In this document: positions 43,294 to 52,240 of the stretch, piece after piece
Position numbering within the stretch: position 1 is the first letter of the stretch
How the letters are laid out: each line of letters begins with the position of its first letter
DNA from: JAISGQ01 sp964500965
Lineage (GTDB): Bacteria > Bacillota > Clostridia > Oscillospirales > Acutalibacteraceae
Assembly (NCBI GenBank): GCA_964500965.1
Contig: CAZCQZ010000006.1
Span: forward strand, 6,080-70,079
Length of the DNA stretch: 64,000 nucleotides
Direction: 5' to 3'
Program-made: the position numbers and the translations under genes
Notes under the pieces: generated by a model
What the model saw: only the letters and a program-made list of their open reading frames with translations
Told to the model about the DNA's origin: nothing
The model's database searches: none

Positions 43294-43872
43294 ATGAAAA
43301 GATTGGAATTATCAATGCTCTTAGGTCTTGTTTTTGCGGTAGTGCTGTCATTTGTTTCTTTTGAGGGTGAATGCAAAGAAATTCGGGAAAGAGTATTGCG
43401 TATGCACGTGCTTGCAAATTCCGATTCCGATGATGACCAGGAGCTGAAGCTGGCGGTACGTGACCGACTGCTTGATGAAACAGAGAAGCTTTTTTCCTCT
43501 GCAAAAACAAAAGAGGAAGCGGAAAATGCGGTGCTTGCCGAAATAGATAAGCTTGAAGCGGCGGCAAGAGATGAGATTAAAAAACGCGGCTATGATTACT
43601 ATGTAAAAATAGAGGTGGGCAAAGCGTGGTTTAACACCCGTAAATACGGAAATATCACACTGCCTGCCGGCAACTATGATGCGGTGAATGTATATATCGG
43701 AAAAGCGGAGGGTAAAAACTGGTGGTGCGTGATGTTTCCGCAGTTGTGCCTGCCAACTGCAAGCGGAGACGAGCTTGAAGCGGTGCTGACGGAGGAGCAG
43801 ACGAATATTACAGAGGGCGATTATCAGGTGGAATTTTATTTGGTAGAGCTGTTTCAAAGGCTTTTCAGATAA
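43294..43872 (+). CDS. spoIIR: Stage II sporulation protein R
   Basis: 192 residues. An N-terminal signal/anchor helix (LSMLLGLVFAVVLSFVSF) precedes the SpoIIR signature RMHVLANSDSDDDQELKLAV and the conserved GNITLPAGNYDAVNVYIG with NWWCVMFPQLC. SpoIIR is secreted from the forespore and triggers SpoIIGA-dependent processing of pro-sigma-E in the mother cell. It shows a sporulating lineage even if the strain itself does not form spores. The SD lies inside the preceding terminator. Confidence 0.95.
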   Translation: MKRLELSMLLGLVFAVVLSFVSFEGECKEIRERVLRMHVLANSDSDDDQELKLAVRDRLLDETEKLFSSAKTKEEAENAVLAEIDKLEAAARDEIKKRGYDYYVKIEVGKAWFNTRKYGNITLPAGNYDAVNVYIGKAEGKNWWCVMFPQLCLPTASGDELEAVLTEEQTNITEGDYQVEFYLVELFQRLFR

Positions 43873-43918
43873 ATAGCGTATATGATTGATTTTTGCCGGT
43901 TGCCGATGATATAATCTA

Positions 43919-44259
43919 CACAGATATTACACATCGCTTGAGCGATGTGTAATATCATAAGGTTTCAGTGAGAGTACCTCACACAGAAACCTTATGAAGC
44001 TAACGCTTCCTGTGTAGTTTGCAATCAGTCGCAAGCTCTGCTACTTGCGAGCAAAGCAGAGCATTGCTCCGATTTAAATCCACACAGACATCACACATCG
44101 CTTGGGCAATGTGTTATATCACAAGGTTTCAGTGAGAGTACCTCACACAGAAACCTTATGAAGCTAACGCTTCCCGTGTAGTTTGCAATCAGTCGCAAGC
44201 TCTGTTACTTGCGAGCAAAGCAGAGCATTGCTCCGATTTAAACCCACACAGATGTCATC
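43919..44259. repeat. 164-bp tandem intergenic repeat rich in hairpins (two copies plus a stub)
   Basis: Copy 1 is 43919-44082, copy 2 is 44083-44246, and 44247-44259 begins a third; the period is exactly 164. Each copy contains several hairpins. The first is GATATTACACATCGC with its complement (perfect in copy 1, three mismatches in copy 2). The others are ATAAGGTTTC/GAAACCTTAT enclosing TGAG/CTCA, GAAGC/GCTTC, and the interlocked TCGCAAG/CTTGCGA and GCTCTGC/GCAGAGC stems that could form a pseudoknot. No long frame crosses the repeat. It fills the 417-base gap between spoIIR and addB; no addB promoter was recognised in it. Confidence 0.9.
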
Positions 44260-44289
44260 TTTAAATCAACCTGTTCGGAGGTGAACGGC

Positions 44290-47200
44290 TTGTTACAGAT
44301 AATTTTCGGCAGAGCAGGCGCAGGAAAGACCTGCGAAGCCAGAAAAATCGCAATAGAAAGAGCAAAGGAAAATAAGCAGTCGGTACTGATTGTTCCTGAA
44401 CAGTATTCATTCCAGTCGGAACGTGCAATATTGCTTGCGCTGGGAGCTGCCAAGGCACGAAACGTGGAGGTGAGCAGCTTTACCAGACTTGCCGAAAAGC
44501 AGTCGGAAAAGGGAAGTGCAAGAATTGATGACTGCGGAAAGGCAGCGGTAATGTATGCCGCTCTTAACAATATTGATGATTTTCTTGAGCTGTACTCAAG
44601 AAAAAGAAAAAATATAGATTTTGTATCCCATTTGCTGAATGCGGTGAAAGAGCTGAAGCTTTTTGCGGTAGAACCCACAGAGCTTGAAAAAACGGCAGGG
44701 AAAGCACCTACAAGGCTGCTTAGCATGAAGCTCTCGGAGCTTGCATTGGTATGCGCGGAATATGACAGAATAGTCGAACAGTCCGGCTTTGACGATTTGG
44801 ATATGCTGACAGGCTATGCGCAAAAGCTTGAAACAACGAGATACTACGAGGGTAAAACGGTAATAATCGACTGCTTCCGTGGCTTTACGGGGCAGGAATT
44901 AAAGGTCATATCCGCGATAATGGCGCAGGCGGAGGAATGTGTTATAACCCTTTGTGCCGATTCTCTGTCCGATTCGGAAATGGGAATGGGCTTGTTTTCG
45001 CCTGTCAAAAAGACGGCGCAAAAGCTTATCGACCTTGCAAAGCGCAGGAGTGTTGCCGTTAAAGCACCGATTGTGCTTGAAAAGGGAAAACGCTTTGAAA
45101 ATGCGGCTCTTTCAAAGCTTGAAAAGGGTTTGTTTGATTTCAGAGAAGCTCCGGCGGAAATTTCCGGTGAAGGTGTGACTGTTTACGAAGCTGCCGACGA
45201 GCGTGACGAAGCGGATTATGCTTTTCGCGAAATACGCCGCTTAATGCGCGAGGAGAATTATCGTTGCCGCGATATAGTGGTGCTGGTACGTGACGAGGGC
45301 AAATATATGCGATATGTCCGCGAAGCCGCGGCAGAGCAGAATGTACCCCTGTTTTTTGACAGGCGTGTTTCAATAGAATACTCTCCGGCAGTGCGCTTCG
45401 TTTCCGGCGCAATTGCAATGTGTCGAGGAAAATGGCAAAGCGATGATATTCTGACATTGCTGAAAACCGGCATGATAAACGAAATCGGCAGTGATGATAT
45501 ATCACTGTGCGAGGAATATTCCTTCATGTGGGATTTGAACGGAGAAAAATGGAAAAATGAATTTACGGCAAATCCCGACGGACTTGAAGGGGAAATAACG
45601 GATGACGGTGCGCAAAGGCTGGAAAGAATAAACGGAGTGCGAAAAAAGCTTTGCACTCTCCTTGTTCCGTTCTGCGAAAAAATGAAAGAAGCAAGCGGCA
45701 GAGAAAGAGCGCAGTATATATACGAGCTGCTTGACGAAGCGGGCACGGCAGAATGTATTGTAAGGCTCTGTGAAAGACTTACGGCACAGGATGCTCAGAT
45801 TCAGCAGCAGGTCTGGGACGTTCTTATGAATCTGCTTGATAAGGTTGCTTCCATAGAGGGAGAAAAGAGGCTGCCCCTTGACGAATTTACCGATATGCTG
45901 TCACTGATGATAGGCTCGGTTACAGTCGGGCAGATACCCCAGGGACTTGACGAGGTAACATTCGGGGCGGCGGACAGAGTGCGTACAAGTGAACCTCGTG
46001 CAACCTTTGTGCTGGGTGCGTATCAGGGAGGCTTTCCGGCAGAGGTGCATTCGTCGGGAGTTTTTACCGATACCGAAAGAAAACAGATTATTGATATGGG
46101 CATAGAAGTCGCCGCACCCTCCGGAGAGCAGGCACTTGACGAGCGGTTGTTGTGCTACAACGCCATGTGCGGAGCATCGGAACGGCTTTATATAACTGTA
46201 CCGAGAACGGTTAACGGCGCAAAGGCAAGCCCCTCGGAGCTTGTCAGCGAGGTGAAAAGGCTTTTGCCCGACTGCAAAACGGAAGAATACAGCGATGAGC
46301 TGACAATGGAGAAAATCGAGGGAGCAGGAGCGGCATTTTCACTGTGCGCGTCGGCAGGAGAAAAAACGCCGCTGGCGGCATCACTGAAAAAAGCGATAAG
46401 CAACCGCAACGAATACGCCGATAAGCTGCGCACACTGGAACGGACACAGGACGGCAGGCATTTTAATATTACCGAAAAAGCTACAGCCTATGCGCTTTTC
46501 GGAACAGACATAAAAATGTCGCAGAGCAGAGCGGACGATTATTTCAAATGTCCGTTTAAATTCTTCTGCGATTACGGATTGTCCGTAAAACCTCGAAGAA
46601 AAGCCAAAATAGATGCAATGTCCTATGGCACTGTGGTGCACTATATCCTTGAGCATGTGATAAAAGAACACACAAACGACATGACGGAGTTTTCAAAAAG
46701 CGATAATCTCAGAGAAGAAATCGAATCACTGCTTGATACATATTTGGAAGAAAACATGGGCGGCAAGGCTGATAAATCTCCGCGTTTTCTGCGGCTCTTA
46801 GTACCCCTTGTGGATTCCGTGGTGCAAATAGTCAAATTTATAGGCGCGGAATTTGAGGTAGGGTCGTTCAGACCTATACCCGATGCCATGGAGCTTTACG
46901 TCGGCTCAAAGGATATACCCTATCCTGAAATCACCCTTGAAAACGGAACTTTGAGGGTGTCGGGACTTATCGACCGTGTTGACGGAGCGCAGATAGGTCA
47001 GGATAAATATTTGAGGATAATCGACTATAAAACCGGAAAAAAGAGCTTTTCCGCCGATAAAGTCGTTCAGGGACTTGACATGCAGATGTTCATGTATTTT
47101 GATGCATTACTGGGAAGCAAACGCTTTGGCGGTTGTAAGCCGGCAGGAGCACTGTATTTTCCGGCAGGCTTTGTTATGAAGGATGTAGGGCGCAGGTCTG

Positions 47201-47616
47201 AAAACGAGCAGGCGCAAAGAAGCGAGCAGCTTAAAATGAGCGGTCAGCTTGTCGAGGATATGGACGTTGCAAAGGCTATGGAAGCAGGAGTAAACGGCAA
47301 TTTTATACCGGCAAGGGCAAAGAGCAACGGCGAATTTGACATGCGCCGAAGCAATGTTATTTCATACGAAAAATTTTACGCACTGTGCAGATACACACGC
47401 AGACTGCTTGCACAGATGGGCAATGCCCTGCACGATGGTCAGGTTGCACCGAAGCCGGTTTACGGTAATGCAGATGTGTGCGGTTACTGTGATATGAAAA
47501 ATGCCTGCGGCGTAGAAGACCCAAGACTGTCGGGCAGAGAAATAGAAAAATATTCCGGGCAAAGGCTTGAAGCGATACTTATGGGGGAGGAGGAAAGGGA
47601 AAATGGCGGAAATTAA
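44290..47616 (+). CDS. addB: ATP-dependent nuclease subunit B (AddB), TTG start
   Basis: About 1108 residues. N-terminal Walker A GRAGAGKT (about 6-13), helicase-like regions, then a RecB-type nuclease with IDYKTGKKSF and the Fe-S cysteines of AddB: CPFKFFC before GLSVKPR plus C-terminal CGYCDMKNAC. It acts with AddA at double-strand breaks, resecting ends until a Chi-like site. TTG 44290 is 7 bases after GGAGGT; the GTG at 44281 lies in the SD itself. It overlaps addA by 14 bases. Confidence 0.95.
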   Translation: MLQIIFGRAGAGKTCEARKIAIERAKENKQSVLIVPEQYSFQSERAILLALGAAKARNVEVSSFTRLAEKQSEKGSARIDDCGKAAVMYAALNNIDDFLELYSRKRKNIDFVSHLLNAVKELKLFAVEPTELEKTAGKAPTRLLSMKLSELALVCAEYDRIVEQSGFDDLDMLTGYAQKLETTRYYEGKTVIIDCFRGFTGQELKVISAIMAQAEECVITLCADSLSDSEMGMGLFSPVKKTAQKLIDLAKRRSVAVKAPIVLEKGKRFENAALSKLEKGLFDFREAPAEISGEGVTVYEAADERDEADYAFREIRRLMREENYRCRDIVVLVRDEGKYMRYVREAAAEQNVPLFFDRRVSIEYSPAVRFVSGAIAMCRGKWQSDDILTLLKTGMINEIGSDDISLCEEYSFMWDLNGEKWKNEFTANPDGLEGEITDDGAQRLERINGVRKKLCTLLVPFCEKMKEASGRERAQYIYELLDEAGTAECIVRLCERLTAQDAQIQQQVWDVLMNLLDKVASIEGEKRLPLDEFTDMLSLMIGSVTVGQIPQGLDEVTFGAADRVRTSEPRATFVLGAYQGGFPAEVHSSGVFTDTERKQIIDMGIEVAAPSGEQALDERLLCYNAMCGASERLYITVPRTVNGAKASPSELVSEVKRLLPDCKTEEYSDELTMEKIEGAGAAFSLCASAGEKTPLAASLKKAISNRNEYADKLRTLERTQDGRHFNITEKATAYALFGTDIKMSQSRADDYFKCPFKFFCDYGLSVKPRRKAKIDAMSYGTVVHYILEHVIKEHTNDMTEFSKSDNLREEIESLLDTYLEENMGGKADKSPRFLRLLVPLVDSVVQIVKFIGAEFEVGSFRPIPDAMELYVGSKDIPYPEITLENGTLRVSGLIDRVDGAQIGQDKYLRIIDYKTGKKSFSADKVVQGLDMQMFMYFDALLGSKRFGGCKPAGALYFPAGFVMKDVGRRSENEQAQRSEQLKMSGQLVEDMDVAKAMEAGVNGNFIPARAKSNGEFDMRRSNVISYEKFYALCRYTRRLLAQMGNALHDGQVAPKPVYGNADVCGYCDMKNACGVEDPRLSGREIEKYSGQRLEAILMGEEERENGGN

Positions 47617-50600
47617 GTGGAGTAAAGAGCAGAAACAGGCGATATATGCAAGAGGCGGTACAGTGCTTGTTTCCGCAGCGGCAGGATCGGGAAAAACCGC
47701 TGTTCTCAGTCAACGTGTAATGGAAATGCTCAGCGCCGATGAGCAGGGAAATTATATTGACGCGGACAGACTGCTTATAGTTTCCTTTTCAAACGCGGCG
47801 GCAGACGAAATGAAAGAGCGCATTGCCGCAAGGCTTGACGAGGAACTTGCCAAAGAACCGTCGTCAATTCATCTGCAAAGGCAGAAAATGCTGCTGCAAA
47901 GCGCACAGATATGCACTATGCACGCATTTTGCGGCAGACTGGTGAGAGAAAATTTTCACATTTTGGGAATATCACCGGATTTTCGTATTGCCGATGACAA
48001 TGAAATAAATCTGCTCAGCGAAGCCGCCGCTCAACAGGTTGCCGAGGAATATTACGGCAGAGGCGAGGAGGGATTTTTGTATCTTACGAAAATCCTTTCC
48101 GGCAAGAGAGATGATACAAAGCTGACTGAAACCGTGAAAAGCTTTGCGCTGTTTGCGGAAGCATCGCCCTTTCCGGCACAGTGTATTGAAAACGTGCGCG
48201 AGCTGTACCGCGGAGACGGAAGCGTGTGGCGTGAAGCGGCGAAGCAGCTTGCCGGTGCTATTGCGAAAAATGCATTTGCTCTTGTGGAAAAGGCAAACAG
48301 CATAGCTGAAACCGATGAGGGCGCGTGCTTTAAATATCGTGCGATTTTGCCAAAGCTTATGGAAAAGAAGCAGAGGGTAGAGGCGTTGCACGGCGATTAT
48401 GACAGCCTGCTTACGGAATTGTCGGATTATACAATAAAAGGCAAGGAGCGCAATAAGGGCGTCGATGAAAGGATAATTGCGCACATTGACGGTTTGCTGG
48501 AGCTTTTCGATAAGCTTATGCAGACGGCAAAGGAGGTCATGTGCTGTGAAATTTCAGAGCAGGAAAAGGATTTTGAATATTTAAGACCTGCGATGGAAGC
48601 CCTTTGCGATATGACGCAGGATTATCTTTCTCTGATGACAAAACTGAAAAAAGAGAAAAACGTTCTGCACTTCGGAGATTTAGAGCACCTTGCGGTTGAG
48701 CTGTTGGTGGAAAGCCGAAGCGACGGTCTGTACAGAACGGAGGTTGCCATGGATATAAGCAGGCAGTTTGACGAAATACTGCTTGACGAGTATCAGGACA
48801 CAAGCTCGGTACAGGATATGATATTCCGGGCTGTAGCTCATGAAGACGGAAAAAGAATCAACAGCGAAGAAAGCAATCTTTTTATTGTAGGTGACGTAAA
48901 GCAGAGTATTTACAGATTCCGCCGGGCTGTCAGTGCGCTTTTTACCGACCGCTTTGACCGATATACGGATTTTGACGAAGAAAATCCGAAATATCCTGCA
49001 AGGATAACCCTCACCCAGAATTACCGAAGCCGCAAAGAGGTAACGGATACCGTCAATTTTATTTTCCGCAGACTTATGACAACGCAGTGCGGCGGCGTTA
49101 ATTACACGGGACAGCAGCTTGACCCGCGTGCAGGCTATCCCGAAGCGGAAAACAGACAGAGCGAGCTTCACATACTGGAAGTTCTTGATGACGAGGACGA
49201 GTACAAGACGGAAACCACGGAAGCGCGCTTTATAGCAGCGAAAATCAGAGCCATGCTGGACGAAAAATATGAGGTCTACGATAAAAGCAAGGGCTGTATG
49301 CGACCGGTTGTTCCGCGCGATTTTTGCATATTGCGTTCCCAGGTCAAAGGTCATCACGGCGCGATAATGGCACGTGAGCTTGAAAAGCTGGGCATAGGCT
49401 GTCTGCTCTCCGATGAAACGGGCTTTCTGGAGAGGGGCGAAATAGAAACGGCATTGTCCTTTTTGAGAATCATTGACAATCCTTTGCAGGAGATTTCACT
49501 GCTGAATGTGCTGTGCTCTCCCATGGTGGGCTTTAATGCCGATGACCTTGCAAGTATCAGGCTTGCTTTGCCGAAAGGAAATTTCTACAATGCCCTTTGC
49601 ACGGCGGCGGAAAACGGAAACGAAAAGTGCCGCGGCTTTTTGGAGCAATTGTCGGAGCTGCGCAATATGGCGGCAACATCGCCTGCCGACCGTGTTGTAA
49701 GCGAAATGTTGGGAATTACCGGTTACCTGGGTGCGGTCTGCGCGTTGCCGGACGGAGAAATGCGCAGAGCTAATCTCGAAATGCTCATTTCCTATGCCGA
49801 AAGCTGTGAAAAGGCAGGAAACAGAGGAATAGGCGCATTTATCGGGTTTATTGACAGAACCGTACGTCAAAACGGGGATATGCCGCCGGCGGCGATGTCG
49901 ATGAAAAATTCCGATGCCGTTCGCGTGATGACCATACATAAATCAAAGGGTCTGGAGTTTCCCATATGCATAGTCTGCGGACTGGGTGCAAATCAGGTGC
50001 ATCACCGTGCAGACGTACAGTTCAGTCAGAAGTACGGCGGAGGAATGCGGAGAATAAGCGACAACGGAATGGGTCTTACGGAAACACTTCCGCGAGCGGT
50101 TATTAACGTATCGGACAACATGGAGGAAATAGCGGAGGAAGTGCGTAAGCTTTACGTTGCGCTGACAAGAGCAAAGGAAAAGCTTATAATGGTTGCCGCT
50201 TACAGGAATCCCGAAAAAACGATTACCCGTGCATCTGTAATGGCGCGGCAGGACGGTACCCTTAATCCTTACGCAATGCTGTGTCGCAGAGATTACGGAA
50301 CATGGATAACCGCCTGCGCATTGGCACACCGTGACGGAGCGGAGCTTAGAGAGCGCATCGGAATGGACGAAAGCCCGGCTTCCGACAGCGACGGATTGTT
50401 TGAAATAAAGCTGCATTATCGAAACGAACAGGAAACGGCGGCTCAGACACTATCAAAGGCGGCTGAAATAACGGCACAGCCGGAGGACGAGCTGCTTTCG
50501 GAAATAGAAAAACGCCTTTCGTGGGAATATGATGGCGCAAAGCTTGAGGGAGTGCCGTCAAAGGTAACAGCCTCAAGTCTGCACCGTTTTGATGCTGACA

Positions 50601-51157
50601 GAGCAATCGCGTCAAGCCGTCCGGCGTTTCTTGACAAAGAGGGTATAAGCGCAACTCATCGTGGCACGGTGTTGCACCGATTCATGGAAAAGGCTGACTG
50701 TAAGGCTGCGGCGGAGGACGTAAACGCAGAGATTAAGCGTTTGTCCGAAAACGGCACATTTACGACCGAGGAGCTTAAAGTGCTTGATGTCGGGCAGCTT
50801 TTGAAATTTTTCAAAGGCGAGGGCGGAGAGCTTATGCGCCGAGCGGAAAAAATTCTCAGAGAGCAGACTTTTTCCGCAATACTGCCGAAAGAATATCACT
50901 ATCTGTTTACCGACAGGGATACGGACGAACAGATAATTATTGAGGGCGCCTGTGACTGCGTGCTGGAATTTGAAAGCACCATAGCCATAATCGACTATAA
51001 AAGCGACAGACTTTACGACGATGAGAAATTTGTTGAAGCATATGCCGACCAGCTCAGACTGTATGCGGCGGCAATGGAACAGGTTACGGAAAAAAGCGTT
51101 GAAAGGCTGGCGATATGGTCGTTTACACTGTCACGCTTCATAGATATTCCCCGATAA
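47603..51157 (+). CDS. addA: ATP-dependent helicase/nuclease subunit A (AddA)
   Basis: About 1184 residues. UvrD/Rep-type helicase: WSKEQKQAIYARGGTVLVSA, Walker A AAAGSGKTAVL, motif II ILLDEYQDTSSVQD, GDVKQSIYRFRRA, LTQNYRSRKEV, VRVMTIHKSKGLEFPICIV and VALTRAKEKLIMVA. The C-terminal nuclease has RGTVLHRFME, EGACDCVLEFESTIAIIDYKSD and YADQLRLYAAAME. ATG 47603 follows GGAGGAAAGGG; the earlier in-frame codon at 47567 is inside addB without an SD. It is the engine subunit of the AddAB break-repair complex. Confidence 0.96.
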   Translation: MAEIKWSKEQKQAIYARGGTVLVSAAAGSGKTAVLSQRVMEMLSADEQGNYIDADRLLIVSFSNAAADEMKERIAARLDEELAKEPSSIHLQRQKMLLQSAQICTMHAFCGRLVRENFHILGISPDFRIADDNEINLLSEAAAQQVAEEYYGRGEEGFLYLTKILSGKRDDTKLTETVKSFALFAEASPFPAQCIENVRELYRGDGSVWREAAKQLAGAIAKNAFALVEKANSIAETDEGACFKYRAILPKLMEKKQRVEALHGDYDSLLTELSDYTIKGKERNKGVDERIIAHIDGLLELFDKLMQTAKEVMCCEISEQEKDFEYLRPAMEALCDMTQDYLSLMTKLKKEKNVLHFGDLEHLAVELLVESRSDGLYRTEVAMDISRQFDEILLDEYQDTSSVQDMIFRAVAHEDGKRINSEESNLFIVGDVKQSIYRFRRAVSALFTDRFDRYTDFDEENPKYPARITLTQNYRSRKEVTDTVNFIFRRLMTTQCGGVNYTGQQLDPRAGYPEAENRQSELHILEVLDDEDEYKTETTEARFIAAKIRAMLDEKYEVYDKSKGCMRPVVPRDFCILRSQVKGHHGAIMARELEKLGIGCLLSDETGFLERGEIETALSFLRIIDNPLQEISLLNVLCSPMVGFNADDLASIRLALPKGNFYNALCTAAENGNEKCRGFLEQLSELRNMAATSPADRVVSEMLGITGYLGAVCALPDGEMRRANLEMLISYAESCEKAGNRGIGAFIGFIDRTVRQNGDMPPAAMSMKNSDAVRVMTIHKSKGLEFPICIVCGLGANQVHHRADVQFSQKYGGGMRRISDNGMGLTETLPRAVINVSDNMEEIAEEVRKLYVALTRAKEKLIMVAAYRNPEKTITRASVMARQDGTLNPYAMLCRRDYGTWITACALAHRDGAELRERIGMDESPASDSDGLFEIKLHYRNEQETAAQTLSKAAEITAQPEDELLSEIEKRLSWEYDGAKLEGVPSKVTASSLHRFDADRAIASSRPAFLDKEGISATHRGTVLHRFMEKADCKAAAEDVNAEIKRLSENGTFTTEELKVLDVGQLLKFFKGEGGELMRRAEKILREQTFSAILPKEYHYLFTDRDTDEQIIIEGACDCVLEFESTIAIIDYKSDRLYDDEKFVEAYADQLRLYAAAMEQVTEKSVERLAIWSFTLSRFIDIPR

Positions 51158-51201
51158 GGACGAAAAATTTTGAGAGAAAAAATATAAAATTCAAAAAACA
51201 C

Positions 51202-51230
51202 TTGCAATTTTAAAGAATATGTATTATACT
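51202..51230 (+). promoter_or_regulatory. rpmE promoter
   Basis: TTGCAA (51202-51207) and TATACT (51225-51230) with 17 bp between, 40 bases before the rpmE ATG. Confidence 0.7.
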
Positions 51231-51269
51231 CATTTAGCGTTTGATACATCAACGAAAGAGGTGATTGGA

Positions 51270-51470
51270 ATGAAGGAAGGACTGCATCCCAAATACGAGG
51301 AGACTACCATTACCTGCGCTTGCGGTAATGTCATCAACACCTGTTCTACAAAGAAGAACATCCGCGTTGAAATCTGCTCCAAGTGCCACCCGTACTTTAC
51401 GGGCAAGCAGAAGCTGGTTGATACCGGCGGTCGTGTAGACAGATTCAAGAAACGCTTCAATCTTGACTGA
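51270..51470 (+). CDS. rpmE: 50S ribosomal protein L31 (zinc-containing form)
   Basis: 66 residues, exact family size. It has the four zinc ligands (CAC near residue 16 and CSKC near 37) in TITCACGNVINTCS and VEICSKCHPYFTGKQKLVDT, then the basic tail GRVDRFKKRFNLD. The ATG at 51270 follows AGAGGTG; the frame upstream overlaps the promoter. Many bacteria swap this C+ form for a zinc-free one under Zur control; none is seen here. It is monocistronic, with a terminator 16 bases on. Confidence 0.97.
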   Translation: MKEGLHPKYEETTITCACGNVINTCSTKKNIRVEICSKCHPYFTGKQKLVDTGGRVDRFKKRFNLD

Positions 51471-51486
51471 TATTTCAAGACCGGCA

Positions 51487-51511
51487 AAGGCGGTGTGCAA
51501 TGCACCGCCTT
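51487..51511 (+). terminator. rpmE terminator
   Basis: AAGGCGGTG (51487-51495) and CACCGCCTT (51503-51511), loop TGCAATG, then ATTTGT. Confidence 0.82.
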
Positions 51512-51538
51512 ATTTGTCGTATTCGGAGGTAGGATTGA

Positions 51539-52159
51539 ATGTCGGAATATATAACAATCAAGCACGATGCCGTCGAAGAATTTGTCGAAAAGCGCAGTCG
51601 CTTTATCGGCTATATTAAGCGCGTCACAACAGAGGAAGAAGCGGTGGAGTTTATAAACGCCATTCGTTCAAAGCACTGGGACGCACGGCACAATGTTTAC
51701 GCTTACAATCTCAGAGCCAATAATCAGAGCCGCTATTCCGATGACGGAGAGCCGTCGGGAACGGCAGGACAGCCTGTGCTGTCGGTGCTGACAAAAAGCG
51801 AAACAGTAGATGCGGTAATAGTCGTGACGAGGTATTTCGGCGGTATACTGCTGGGCACAGGGGGGCTTGTGCGAGCCTATTCCCATGCCGCCGCCCTTGC
51901 TCTTGCCGCCGCAGAGCCGCAGATAATGCGTGAATGCATAAACTGTACTCTGACCTGTACCTATGACCAGTACGGCAGAATATCATCGCTTATTCCCGAA
52001 AGCGGCGGATTTGTTGACGGCTCGGATTTTGCCGCACAGGTTGATATGAGCTTTCATATGCCGCCGGAATGTCTGCCGCAGTTTGAGAAAAAGCTGGCAG
52101 ATGTGACCATGGGAAAAGTGTCGGTGGAGTGCGGTAATTGTGAATTTTTTGAAATTTAA
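51539..52159 (+). CDS. yigZ: YigZ/IMPACT-family protein
   Basis: 206 residues. The UPF0029 N-terminal domain has EFVEKRSRFIGYIKRV, AYNLRANNQSRYSDDGEPSG, GTAGQPVLSVL and VIVVTRYFGGILLGTGGLVRAY. A C-terminal ferredoxin-like domain of about 60 residues follows. The family is related to eukaryotic IMPACT and may bind RNA or ribosomes; the bacterial role is unsettled. SD is GGAGGTAGG. It appears to be monocistronic, followed by an AT-rich 80-base gap. Confidence 0.92.
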   Translation: MSEYITIKHDAVEEFVEKRSRFIGYIKRVTTEEEAVEFINAIRSKHWDARHNVYAYNLRANNQSRYSDDGEPSGTAGQPVLSVLTKSETVDAVIVVTRYFGGILLGTGGLVRAYSHAAALALAAAEPQIMRECINCTLTCTYDQYGRISSLIPESGGFVDGSDFAAQVDMSFHMPPECLPQFEKKLADVTMGKVSVECGNCEFFEI

Positions 52160-52240
52160 AAATTTTTTTCAAAAAAATAAAGGGATTTCGCCTTTTGTTG
52201 CGTATATAGTAAGTAGAAAGTAAAAAAGGGGACGGAGTAA

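Noticed and set aside
43919..44259. Possible CRISPR array
   Set aside because: Only two 164-bp units that are similar along their whole length, with no alternation of short repeats and unique spacers and no cas genes.
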